DNA of 34,206 nucleotides from Methanobacterium sp. (GTDB taxonomy: Archaea; Methanobacteriota; Methanobacteria; Methanobacteriales; Methanobacteriaceae), in contig JAHRFX010000007.1 in assembly GCA_019084405.1 (NCBI GenBank), positions 1-34,206 of the forward strand, in the 5' to 3' direction. Position 1 is the first letter of the stretch, and every line of letters starts with the position of its first letter. The position numbers were made by a program, and so were the translations under genes. Below are positions 1 to 7,341 of this stretch, piece by piece. The notes beneath the pieces were generated by a model. It worked only from the letters and a program-made list of their open reading frames with translations. It had not been told where the DNA came from and searched no databases.

Positions 1-269
1 CGTTAAAATGTTCAATTTTTTTGATTCCATCGGCACAGTAGATTTTTTTAGTTATTGATTTTATGAGTCTTATTTTTTAGGATAAGGGTCTTCCATAAGT
101 TTTATAGCTTATAAAAGACAACATACCATTGTTAAAACCAAGGATATGTTGTCTTTTATAAGCTATAAAACTTATGGAAGACCCTTATCCTAAAAAATAA
201 GACTCATAAAATCAATAACTAAAAAAATCTACTGTGCCGATGGAATCAAAAAAATTGAACATTTTAACG
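1..269. repeat. Perfect 125-bp inverted repeat (giant hairpin) at window edge
   Basis: Bases 1-125 are the exact reverse complement of 145-269, with a 19-base spacer at 126-144. I checked the arms end to end by eye and found no mismatch. The left arm reaches base 1, so the repeat may extend beyond the window. It carries no recognisable transposase. Possible explanations are a palindromic miniature element, the fused ends of a deleted insertion sequence, or a fold-back artefact if base 1 is a contig end. AT-rich with no coding potential that I can support. Confidence 0.9.
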
Positions 270-474
270 GAGGCATTGTTTATTATGTATTTGGATAAGT
301 ATTTTCCAGGAGGAAACTTAAGTTTAAATATCTAATTTTTTATAAACCCATAAATAATATCTTATTTGTGGAATAACCTCTTCAAAAATTAGAATAAATC
401 TTTCAATAAATAATTAATAATAGTATTCACAAATTAAATCACATAATAATTGTTACTTTGGTGATGGTGTTATT

Positions 475-756
475 ATGGATGTTTTCCGTGTCATGAAAAA
501 TCACAAAAGTGAGATAAAGGCCAAATATGATGTCAAGAGAATAGGGATATTTGGTTCTTATGCCAAAGGCTTGCAAAATGAAGAAAGCGATATAGATGTG
601 TTGGTAGAATTTGAAAATCCTACCTTTGATAATTTCATGGAACTATCATTCTATCTGGAAGATTTATTTGGTAAAAGTGTAGATCTTCTTACTCCCAAAA
701 GCTTAAGTCCTTACATGCGCCCTTCAGTGGAAAAAGAGGTAGTTTGGTGTGAATGA
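475..756 (+). CDS. mntA: MntA-type minimal nucleotidyltransferase antitoxin
   Basis: 93-residue minimal nucleotidyltransferase. The signature GSYAKGLQNEESDIDVLVEF lies at about residues 27-46; the GS pair and the D-x-D carboxylates (SDIDVL) are the nucleotide and metal-binding residues of the DNA polymerase beta-like fold. In the MntA/HepT family the antitoxin transfers AMP to the HepT toxin and silences it; that role is known for the family and inferred here. A GGTGATG ribosome site lies about 10 bases before the ATG. The stop overlaps the start of the next gene by 8 bases, the usual coupled arrangement of this module. Confidence 0.88.
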   Translation: MDVFRVMKNHKSEIKAKYDVKRIGIFGSYAKGLQNEESDIDVLVEFENPTFDNFMELSFYLEDLFGKSVDLLTPKSLSPYMRPSVEKEVVWCE

Positions 757-1075
757 GGATAAAGTCTTCTTGGAACACATTTCAGATGAAATAGAATTCC
801 TGGAAACCAATTTCTATGATTTGGAACTTGAAGATTTAATGAAAGATCCTGTATTACAGAGAGCTTGTATTAGAAGCTTGGAAGTTATGGGCGAGGCCGT
901 TAAAAACATTTCAGACGATTTCAAAAAAGAATATTCTGAAATTGAATGGCGGAAAATAGCAGGATTAAGAGATAAACTCATCCATCATTACTTTGGTGTT
1001 GATTGGGACATTGTTTGGAATGTAATCCAGAATAAAATTCCAGAAATTAAAGAAAGTCTGGAAAAAATAAATTAA
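749..1075 (+). CDS. hepT: HepT-like ribonuclease toxin (DUF86)
   Basis: 108-residue all-helical HepT/DUF86 protein. The defining R-x4-H-x-Y motif is seen as RDKLIHHY at about residues 73-80, after the conserved stretch RSLEVMGEAVKNIS. Family members are HEPN ribonucleases that cleave RNA unless adenylylated by the MntA partner encoded just upstream. The start is GTG at 749, which overlaps the end of the antitoxin; no other start fits the conserved N-terminus. The gene has no separate promoter, so it depends on translation from the upstream gene. Confidence 0.87.
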   Translation: MNEDKVFLEHISDEIEFLETNFYDLELEDLMKDPVLQRACIRSLEVMGEAVKNISDDFKKEYSEIEWRKIAGLRDKLIHHYFGVDWDIVWNVIQNKIPEIKESLEKIN

Positions 1076-1268
1076 TTTTTATTTTAAATTCATCATTTTT
1101 TATTAATTCTCTAAATAACTCTTTATAATTTCAGAATAATTGTTTTTTTCATTCTATTTCAATTATAATTGGTCCATATTAATTCTAAAAAAAATTCATT
1201 TTTACTAATTCAAATTATAAGACTTCATTTTCCTATCCTCAATACCTTAAGGATATAGGCCTCGTTAG

Positions 1269-1436
1269 AAGTCCGACCCGGAAAGATTTGTGCAAAAAAG
1301 TGTAGGTAATAACTTAAATGATCTCATGAAAGAAGACCCGGATAAGGCTTACCAGATAATTGAAGAATGGAAAAAAGATAACCCGGGTAAGGAAACTGAG
1401 TGGATAATAAAACACGGGATGCGGAGTGTAAAATAA
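1269..1436 (+). pseudogene. C-terminal remnant of AlkD-like DNA alkylation repair gene
   Basis: An open frame bounded upstream by a TAG at 1266-1268 and ending with TAA at 1434-1436. Its translation begins SDPERFVQKSVGNNLNDL and ends WIIKHGMRSVK. The VQKSVG and WIIKH(A/G)(L/M)R motifs are hallmarks of the last HEAT-like repeats of the DNA alkylation repair (AlkD/PF08713) family. Only about 55 of some 220 residues remain, with no start codon or ribosome site, so it is a dead fragment. The preceding 190 bases (1076-1265) are AT-rich and hold nothing I recognise. Confidence 0.7.
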
Positions 1437-1491
1437 AAATAATTTACCCTATTTCTAAAAAAACCTCCCACTTATAGCCCCGGATTAGCTT

Positions 1492-1551
1492 ATTTTGCAA
1501 AATTGTTTTAGTAATAATTTATCATATATTAAAGCACTAGAAAAAGAGGGG
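1492..1551 (+). promoter_or_regulatory. gadB promoter region with ATTTTGCAAAAT palindrome
   Basis: A perfect 12-bp palindrome, ATTTTGCAAAAT, lies at 1492-1503. It is followed by a TATA-like stretch (about 1518-1530) and a GAGGGG ribosome site at 1546-1551, 8 bases before the gadB ATG. A palindrome just upstream of a TATA box is a plausible activator or repressor site. The same TTTTGCAAAA core recurs at 8956-8965 and 25173-25182. The function is inferred. Confidence 0.4.
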
Positions 1552-1559
1552 CTTTTAAT

Positions 1560-2954
1560 ATGCTATCTGAGAAGGTAGATACCAGTAAATTAAAAAAATC
1601 ACAAAAAGAGCATTCACCTGAAACTACACCTTACGGGACTCGTTACTTTGAAAACAGTATACCTAAATTTGAATTACCAAAAGAGGGAATGCCAGCCCGG
1701 GCGGCCTATTTACTTATAAAAGATGAGCTAAATTTAGATGGTAACCCCAGCCTTAACCTGGCCAGCTTTGTCACCACCTGGATGGAACCCGAGGCAGATC
1801 AGCTCATCATGGAGTCGGTGGATAAAAATTACGTGGATACTGATGAATACCCCCAGACCCTTAAAATCCAGGAAAGGGTGGTAAATATGCTATCCCGGCT
1901 ATTTAATGCACCTGATGATTGTGAAGCACTGGGAACGGCCACTATAGGATCTTCGGAGGCTATCATGCTGGGACTTTTAGCCCATAAATGGACCTGGAGG
2001 GAGAAAAGGAAAAAAGAAGGGAAAAATTATGATAAACCCAATATCGTCATGGGTGGGGATGTACATACCGTGTGGGAGAAATTCGCCCGGTACTTTGATG
2101 TGGAATTAAAACTTATCCCTTTAAAAAAGGACCTTTACACCATCACTGCCCAGGATGTAGCTCGAGAAGTTGATGAAAACACTATTGCTGTCGGGGCAGT
2201 GGTAGGAACCACCTTCACCGGACAGATGGACCCTATAAAAGAGATAAATGATGAATTGGTGGAAATAAAAAAAACCAAAGGTTGGGACATACCTTTACAT
2301 GTGGATGGGGCCAGTGGTGGATTCATATTACCCTTCCTCTACCCGGATATGGAATGGGATTTTAGATTAGAACAGGTGCGATCAATCAATGTATCAGGCC
2401 ATAAATATGGACTGGTCTATCCTGGTATTGGCTGGCTGATTTTCAAGGATAAAAGTGATGTACCAGATGACCTGGTCTTCAATATCACCTATCTGGGGGG
2501 TAACATGGCTAACTACTCACTTAACTTCTCCAAGGGAAGCAGTACCATTATCGCCCAGTACTATAACTTCATCCGGCTGGGATTTGAGGGATACAAGTCT
2601 ATCATGGAAAATTTATCGGCAAATGCTAAATATCTGGCCCAGGAACTGGAAAAAACAGGAAAATTTGAAGTAATCAATAAAGAAGTGATCTTTCCCCTGG
2701 TTACTGTTAAATTGAAAAAGGTTGATTTTACGGTTTATCATTTATCTGATAAGCTCCGGGAGAAGGGCTGGATTATACCGGCTTATAGGTTACCGGAAAA
2801 TGCCCAGGATGAGCAGGTACTGCGAATGGTGATTAAGGAAAACTTCAGCCGGGATATGATTGAAACTTTACTTAAAGACGTGCAAGAAGCATGCCAACTT
2901 TTGGAAAGCCAAAAGAAAAAAGACCAAAAAGAAAATCTTAGTTTATTATATTAG
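1560..2954 (+). CDS. gadB: Glutamate decarboxylase, PLP-dependent
   Basis: 464 residues, close to the 466 of E. coli GadB and colinear with it. It catalyses PLP-dependent alpha-decarboxylation of glutamate to GABA, consuming a proton. The PLP lysine is K282 in SGHKYG; D249 of HVDGAS pairs with the pyridine nitrogen; the cofactor phosphate region GTATIGSSEAIMLG is at about 125-138. It is longer than, and different from, the ~390-residue tyrosine/aspartate decarboxylase MfnA of methanofuran synthesis, so GadB is the better call, although substrate cannot be proven from sequence. It is followed after 16 bases by the DUF6448 gene. No glutamate/GABA antiporter lies alongside. Confidence 0.9.
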   Translation: MLSEKVDTSKLKKSQKEHSPETTPYGTRYFENSIPKFELPKEGMPARAAYLLIKDELNLDGNPSLNLASFVTTWMEPEADQLIMESVDKNYVDTDEYPQTLKIQERVVNMLSRLFNAPDDCEALGTATIGSSEAIMLGLLAHKWTWREKRKKEGKNYDKPNIVMGGDVHTVWEKFARYFDVELKLIPLKKDLYTITAQDVAREVDENTIAVGAVVGTTFTGQMDPIKEINDELVEIKKTKGWDIPLHVDGASGGFILPFLYPDMEWDFRLEQVRSINVSGHKYGLVYPGIGWLIFKDKSDVPDDLVFNITYLGGNMANYSLNFSKGSSTIIAQYYNFIRLGFEGYKSIMENLSANAKYLAQELEKTGKFEVINKEVIFPLVTVKLKKVDFTVYHLSDKLREKGWIIPAYRLPENAQDEQVLRMVIKENFSRDMIETLLKDVQEACQLLESQKKKDQKENLSLLY

Positions 2955-2970
2955 GACGAGGTGATAAGTT

Positions 2971-3480
2971 ATGGCTCCCCATTGCGATACCCTGGATGGG
3001 CCGGTGGTTAAGGCCTGTCAACTGGCTTTGGAAACTGGAAATGTGAATTATGTGCTGCCCTTTGTTAATGAAAAATCAGAAAAAGAATTAAAACAGATAT
3101 TTGATAAGACCATGAAGGTACGTGAATCAGGTCCAGAAACGGCGGAAGTGGCTGATTTATGGTTTTTTGAAAACAGTGTACGCTTACACCGGGAAGGTGA
3201 GGGAAAACCATATACGGGACTTAAAGCCGCAGGACTCGACTGGGGTCCGGTGGTGCCTCTGGCAGAAAATGACATAGAAGAGGGTGATCCTTCAGAGACC
3301 ATTGATTTTTTAAAAGAAACCCTGCAGGATGTACTGGAGGATAAGTTTCTCCGGGTAACTTCCTTAAAAAACAGGGATAAAAATGATGTACGTTCTTCCC
3401 GGGAATATACCCAGGCCATGCTGGACTTTGTACTATTTTCTCACCATCTCTATAAATATATGATGGAGGGTGAACCCTAA
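2971..3480 (+). CDS. DUF6448 family protein
   Basis: 169 residues, recognised as DUF6448 by the N-terminal PHCDTLDGPVVKA, the block ALETGNVNYVLPFV, the WFFENSVRLHREGEGKPYTGLK core and AGLDWGPVVPLA. No enzyme activity is established for the family that I know of. No signal peptide or membrane segment is seen, so it should be cytoplasmic. The conserved H4-C5-D6 near the N-terminus and several acidic and histidine residues could bind metal (inference). It starts 16 bases after gadB behind a GACGAGGTGATAAGTT ribosome site, so the two genes are almost certainly co-transcribed. Confidence 0.85.
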   Translation: MAPHCDTLDGPVVKACQLALETGNVNYVLPFVNEKSEKELKQIFDKTMKVRESGPETAEVADLWFFENSVRLHREGEGKPYTGLKAAGLDWGPVVPLAENDIEEGDPSETIDFLKETLQDVLEDKFLRVTSLKNRDKNDVRSSREYTQAMLDFVLFSHHLYKYMMEGEP

Positions 3481-3500
3481 AATAAAATAAAGATTAATAT

Positions 3501-3580
3501 AAAGCTTTTATAGGATCAGGTTGCCTTTTTTAAAGCTTTTATAGGTATAGGCTACCTTTTCAATATAAAGCCTTTATAAA
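3501..3580. repeat. Three-copy short repeat at the 3' end of the siroheme protein gene
   Basis: The string AAAGCTTTTATAGG occurs at 3501 and 3532, and a variant AAAGCCTTTATAAA occurs at 3567 inside the last codons of the minus-strand siroheme protein gene. The spacing is about 31-35 bases. The two outer copies look like duplications of the gene's own 3' end. The region separates two convergent genes and may serve as a transcription stop, but no classic stem plus U-run is evident. Confidence 0.6.
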
Positions 3581-4207
3581 ACCTAGCCAGCCCTCTTTTT
3601 CAATTAATAAACCCAATCTCTTGTGGGTGTCCTGGGTTTTATAATAATCAATTACCTGCTGGACTAGAGATAAAGCCTCCTCATCATTTAAGTCCTTAAT
3701 CAAAAGACTCCCTACCCGGGGTTTCCTACCACCACAACCTCCCACCATAATTTTCCAACCTTTCCTGGTTCCAATAAGCCCTATATCTCGTAGTGAGGAA
3801 TTTGCACAGGAATTAAGACATCCTGATATACCAATTTTCATCTTATTAGGGGTGGGTATACCTAAAAACTTTTCATTAATATCCATCCCTATTCCCAGGG
3901 TGTCACGTTCTCCCTTCTTGCAATATGCGTTGCCGGGGCAGAACTTGGCGGCCTTAACGCAAGACCCATTTAATCCCCCTACTTTCATACCCAGATCCTC
4001 CCAAACCTTATCAATATCCTCTTTTTTTATTCCAATTAAGGCTATGCGTTGCTGGGAGGTTATTTTCAGTCGGGCATTATATTTAAGTGCCACCTGGGCC
4101 AGGTGAGATAATTCTCCCGAAGTAATTAATCCTCCCGGCACGTGGGGTATAATGGCATAAGTACCATCAACCTGTAATTTGGCTCCTTTTTCCGGTAAAT
4201 CATCCAT
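3560..4207 (-). CDS. Small siroheme/[4Fe-4S] sulfite reductase-like protein
   Basis: 215 residues, far shorter than normal sulfite or nitrite reductases (over 400), matching the low-molecular-weight siroheme proteins of methanogens (Dsr-like proteins, P590 type). The cluster/siroheme ligands are C90-x5-C96 (CPGNAYC) and C130-x3-C134 (CLNSC); C83 and C158 are extra cysteines. The N-terminal ferredoxin-like half carries GGLITSGEL and TSQQRIALIGI, typical of NIR_SIR proteins. It probably reduces a small sulfur or nitrogen oxyanion with an unknown electron donor; the true substrate is not known. It is the last gene of a minus-strand group and has its own AT-rich upstream region at 4208-4272. Confidence 0.85.
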   Translation of the reverse strand: MDDLPEKGAKLQVDGTYAIIPHVPGGLITSGELSHLAQVALKYNARLKITSQQRIALIGIKKEDIDKVWEDLGMKVGGLNGSCVKAAKFCPGNAYCKKGERDTLGIGMDINEKFLGIPTPNKMKIGISGCLNSCANSSLRDIGLIGTRKGWKIMVGGCGGRKPRVGSLLIKDLNDEEALSLVQQVIDYYKTQDTHKRLGLLIEKEGWLGFIKALY

Positions 4208-4272
4208 AACTAAAACTCCTTTAATTACTATTTTATTTTGTTTAGTTAATAAGTTATGCTCATTTTGGGAAT

Positions 4273-4639
4273 TTACATCCGGATTAAAACCACACCAGAA
4301 ACAATAAGCACCAGCCCCCCAACTTTAGGCAGGGTTATTTTATCTCCTAAGAATACTGAGGCTAATATCACTGGCTGATTTTCTATTTCCGCCAATATGT
4401 TATTTTATCTCCTAAGAATACTGAGGCTAATATGAAGGTGAAAAGAGGAAAAGAAGCAATAAGGGGAACCACCATAGAGGCATCCCCTGATTTCAGGGCC
4501 TTATTTAATAAAATAATTGACCTAGAAGGGCAGCACATATTCCTTCTAATGCTATAAATCCCCAGCTACTTATTTTTAAATCTTTTAAAACATTAAAATC
4601 ATTGTTCCAGGCCAACCAACCCCTATTTTTATTATTCAT
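4273..4639 (-). pseudogene. Broken EamA/DMT-family transporter
   Basis: Read on the minus strand, the segment encodes an EamA (drug/metabolite transporter) half: GFIALEGICAALLGQLFY, then NKALKSGDASMVVPLIASF, then LASVFLGDKIT, and LVLIVSGVVLIRM up to a TAA at 4273-4275. The first piece (ATG at 4639, overlapping the upstream gene's stop) ends at a stop after LFY; a one-base loss near 4505-4510 explains this. A 65-bp insertion consisting of a 35-bp duplication and 30 bp of filler breaks the second part. It should have been a membrane exporter, now dead, and may also lack its N-terminal helices. Confidence 0.75.
4334..4433. repeat. 35-bp direct repeat inside the EamA pseudogene
   Basis: Positions 4334-4368 and 4399-4433 are identical 35-bp copies, 65 bases apart start to start. 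Each encodes the peptide ILASVFLGDKIT on the minus strand, but in different frames because 65 is not a multiple of three. The duplication is therefore one of the inactivating lesions of the transporter. Confidence 0.9.
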
Positions 4640-5393
4640 CCACCTTCCCCACCGGGAATAAATAAATAGCAAACTCATTAACCCCATCCAGTTCTAACAG
4701 CTCATCTAAATATTCCTGATCATAGGCCCCTATAGCACAGGTTCCACATCCTATGGCCTCCACCGCCAGGTACATGTTCTGCCCGGCATGTCCGGCATCC
4801 AGGGCAATCACCTTGTGGGAGTCCAGACCATAACGCCACTCCATCCGGTAGGGAATGGTACTCCAGATAAAAGTTACCGCCGAGGAACCAGCAAAATCCT
4901 GATTAAAAGCAGCCTTAACCATCTTCTCTTTTAAATCAGGGGTTTTAAATTCCAGCAATAACTCATGGGTCAGGGGCAAATAACGATAGATGCCCTCTTC
5001 CAATCCCTCCACATTGAATACTGCCAGATAGGTTTCCAGGGCGTGGCGGCAACCTGCAGAAGGCACCACCCGAAAGGCATAAGCCCCGGCAAAACGTCTT
5101 AAACCCTGGGTAGCCCATAAAAGAAAAGACAACTCCTTTAAAGATAAACTATTTCCTTTAAAATTACGCCGGCTGATACGGTTTTTCATGGCGGTGGCCA
5201 GTTTAATATCATATTCCTCATCCCAATCAGCAGATATTAACTCAATCCGTTTTTTATCCCGATCATAGGGCTTTTCTATAGGGGGTACCTCCACCTGCTG
5301 GCTCTGATCAGTCTGGGAAAAATCAATCTCCTTTCGTATGGAATCTTTTAAAAAATTACGGTAGTGCTGCATTTTGTCCTGTTCATTCATCAT
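4632..5393 (-). CDS. SagB/ThcOx-family nitroreductase-like dehydrogenase
   Basis: About 253 residues of the FMN-dependent nitroreductase superfamily, SagB-type branch. Seen are the FMN-binding SRRNF near residue 74, LSFLLWATQGLRR, the VPSAGCRHALETYL motif and the C-terminal GHAGQNMYLAVEAIGCGTCAIGAY. SagB enzymes oxidise azolines in peptide natural products, but stand-alone archaeal members such as this have no known substrate; no cyclodehydratase gene is nearby. I prefer the ATG at 5393 because GAGGGTG upstream fits a ribosome site; a GTG at 5399 would overlap that site. It lies 19 bases downstream of the CrtI-like oxidoreductase and is probably in one operon with it. Confidence 0.82.
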   Translation of the reverse strand: MMNEQDKMQHYRNFLKDSIRKEIDFSQTDQSQQVEVPPIEKPYDRDKKRIELISADWDEEYDIKLATAMKNRISRRNFKGNSLSLKELSFLLWATQGLRRFAGAYAFRVVPSAGCRHALETYLAVFNVEGLEEGIYRYLPLTHELLLEFKTPDLKEKMVKAAFNQDFAGSSAVTFIWSTIPYRMEWRYGLDSHKVIALDAGHAGQNMYLAVEAIGCGTCAIGAYDQEYLDELLELDGVNEFAIYLFPVGKVDE

Positions 5394-5418
5394 AAACACC
5401 CTCTTTTAAAAAAATATT

Positions 5419-6870
5419 TCATTTGATTTCCTGGGCCAGTATCTGGGAAGAAACCAGGGTCATAGGCACCCCGATCCCAGGATGGTTATATTGTCCGGTA
5501 TAATAAAGGTTATCCACCTTCTTACTTTTATGGGCCGGTCTCCAAAGGGCTGTCTGATCCATGGTATGGCTTAAACCAAAAGCAGTGCCCTTATAGGTAT
5601 TGTATCTTTTTTTAAAGTCATCCAGGGCAAATATCTCCTTAAGTACCACCTTGTCCCGGATATTAAAATCAATCTTCTCTTCCAGATCATCCAGGATCTG
5701 ATTTAAGAACTTCTCCCGTAAATCCGGACTATCTTCTAATCCCGGGGCCAGGATATAAATGGTCTCTCCACCGGCAGGTGCTGCAGAATCATCAGTCAAG
5801 GAAGGCACATTAACATAATAAGAGGAATCCTCACTCCAGGCCTTCTTATCAGGATTGAATACTGCTTCAAATCCACTATCCCAGTCCTTATTTAAAAACA
5901 GGTTATGATGGGCCAGGTTCTCCACCCGGGAATTTATCCCTATATAGGCCACCAGGGCCGAGGGGGAGATGGTACGGCTCTTCCAGTAATTTTCATCATA
6001 GCTCTGGTAGGGGGGCTTTAGTAAATCCAGCTCACTGTGGGCATAATCCGCATTAACCACCACCAGATCCGGCTCATAGACGCCCTTACTAGTTATAACC
6101 CGTTTAACTTTATCCTCATGCACCTCCAGTAACTCCACTTCTTCCTGGAAACTGAAATTCACCCCCTGGGATAAGGCTAAGTCATAAATTCCCTGGGTTA
6201 CTTTCCTCATACCTCCCTGGGGATACCACACCCCCAGATTTAAATCAGAATGGGATACCCGGTGGTAAAAGGAGGGTGCATTTTTAGGGGAACCTCCTAA
6301 AAAACCAATAGCATATTCTAGTATCTTCCGGGCCTCCTCACTTTCAAATTGCCGGTCTATGAAGTGCTGCAGGTTTTCCCAGAGGTGCAACTTGTAACCC
6401 ATAAAAAGCAGTTTACCATCCACCAGATCCAGGATGGAATGATAGTCCTGGTAGAGCATCTCCTTCAGGGAGAACTCATAGAGTTCTTTAGAGGACTCCA
6501 GATATTTTTTAAGTTTCTCCCCACCATTTTCTTCAAAACCATCAAATAACTGGTAATTAGTCTCTTTTTGAGCGGATATATCAAATACATGTTTTTTATC
6601 TAAAAAAATCCGGTAGGAAGGGTCTAGTTTTTCCAGATGAAAAAAATCCTCAGCTTTTTTATCAAATTCCTGGAAAAAATTATCATACAATTCAATCATG
6701 AGATACCAGGAAGGACCCATATCAAAATAAAAACCCTCCTGTTCAAAGTAACTCCCCTGGCCTCCTGGTTGTTCATTTTTTTCTACAATGGTTACGTCAT
6801 GTCCCTCCCGGGCCAGTAAAGCCCCGGCAGACATACCACCAAATCCCGCTCCTACAATTACTATCTCCAA
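5419..6870 (-). CDS. CrtI-like FAD-dependent phytoene desaturase family oxidoreductase
   Basis: 483 residues, normal length for the CrtI family. The N-terminal dinucleotide fold is IVIVGAGFGGMSAGALLAREGHDVTIVEKN split over residues 3-32, followed by the family motif QPGGQGSYFEQEGFYFDMGPSW. The C-terminal FAD motif is YYTGQYNHPGIGVPM. Known relatives desaturate, isomerise or saturate isoprenoid chains such as phytoene; in a methanogen an isoprenoid lipid or quinone-like substrate is more likely than a carotenoid, which is inference. The start is TTG at 6870, supported by GAGGGGGT seven bases upstream. Flanked by the coiled-coil protein gene and the SagB-type gene on the same strand. Confidence 0.85.
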   Translation of the reverse strand: MEIVIVGAGFGGMSAGALLAREGHDVTIVEKNEQPGGQGSYFEQEGFYFDMGPSWYLMIELYDNFFQEFDKKAEDFFHLEKLDPSYRIFLDKKHVFDISAQKETNYQLFDGFEENGGEKLKKYLESSKELYEFSLKEMLYQDYHSILDLVDGKLLFMGYKLHLWENLQHFIDRQFESEEARKILEYAIGFLGGSPKNAPSFYHRVSHSDLNLGVWYPQGGMRKVTQGIYDLALSQGVNFSFQEEVELLEVHEDKVKRVITSKGVYEPDLVVVNADYAHSELDLLKPPYQSYDENYWKSRTISPSALVAYIGINSRVENLAHHNLFLNKDWDSGFEAVFNPDKKAWSEDSSYYVNVPSLTDDSAAPAGGETIYILAPGLEDSPDLREKFLNQILDDLEEKIDFNIRDKVVLKEIFALDDFKKRYNTYKGTAFGLSHTMDQTALWRPAHKSKKVDNLYYTGQYNHPGIGVPMTLVSSQILAQEIK

Positions 6871-6903
6871 AGAAAAACCCCCTCATTTTTTTTTTTATGA
6901 GAA

Positions 6904-7311
6904 TTATTCACGATTTTTATACTCTCCCCAGCTTTCCGGATACTTACCCTTAATATAATCCAAGAGACTCCGGTTTTCCATATCCTGGAGAACCTTTTCC
7001 AAAAATAGTATACGATTACGGGCATCATCCAATTCTTTTTTGGTTATCTGGGCCCGGTGGCTCATTTTATCATAATCATTCTGCAACTGGTCATGTTGCA
7101 GGAGCTGGAAATCCATCTTCTGGATTTCCAGGGCACTAATTTTTTCTTCTAGAACCTGTTTTTCCTGACGGATTTCACCTAAACGATCCAGACACTGGGA
7201 TAATTTCTCATTAATACGATTAAGGGCCTGGGATTGATATTGAACTTTTTCTTCCAGTTCCCTTATTATCTGGTCATTATCTGAGTCTTCCTTTTTTTCT
7301 TTTTTTTTCAT
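6904..7311 (-). CDS. Small coiled-coil protein
   Basis: 135 residues, almost wholly helical coiled coil from about residue 15 to 115, rich in E, K, Q and L in heptad spacing, for example EEKVQYQSQALNRINEKLSQ. There are no cysteines other than C40 and no membrane segment. The last 20 residues (DYIKGKYPESWGEYKNRE) look less helical and may form a contact surface. GAGGATT precedes the ATG. I do not recognise the family. It lies 30 bases after the transporter gene and 33 bases before the CrtI-like gene, so it is likely an operon member, perhaps a scaffold; this is a guess. Confidence 0.7.
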   Translation of the reverse strand: MKKKEKKEDSDNDQIIRELEEKVQYQSQALNRINEKLSQCLDRLGEIRQEKQVLEEKISALEIQKMDFQLLQHDQLQNDYDKMSHRAQITKKELDDARNRILFLEKVLQDMENRSLLDYIKGKYPESWGEYKNRE

Positions 7312-7341
7312 GTTAATCCTCGTCTCCTGGTAGACCCTTTA

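Noticed and set aside
285..335. Mini-frame MYLDKYFPGGNLSLNI just after the palindrome
   Set aside because: Sixteen codons with no ribosome site and no recognisable family; could be a transposase start but there is no support.
1560..2954. Tyrosine decarboxylase MfnA of methanofuran synthesis
   Set aside because: Length and motifs follow E. coli GadB throughout instead of the shorter MfnA.
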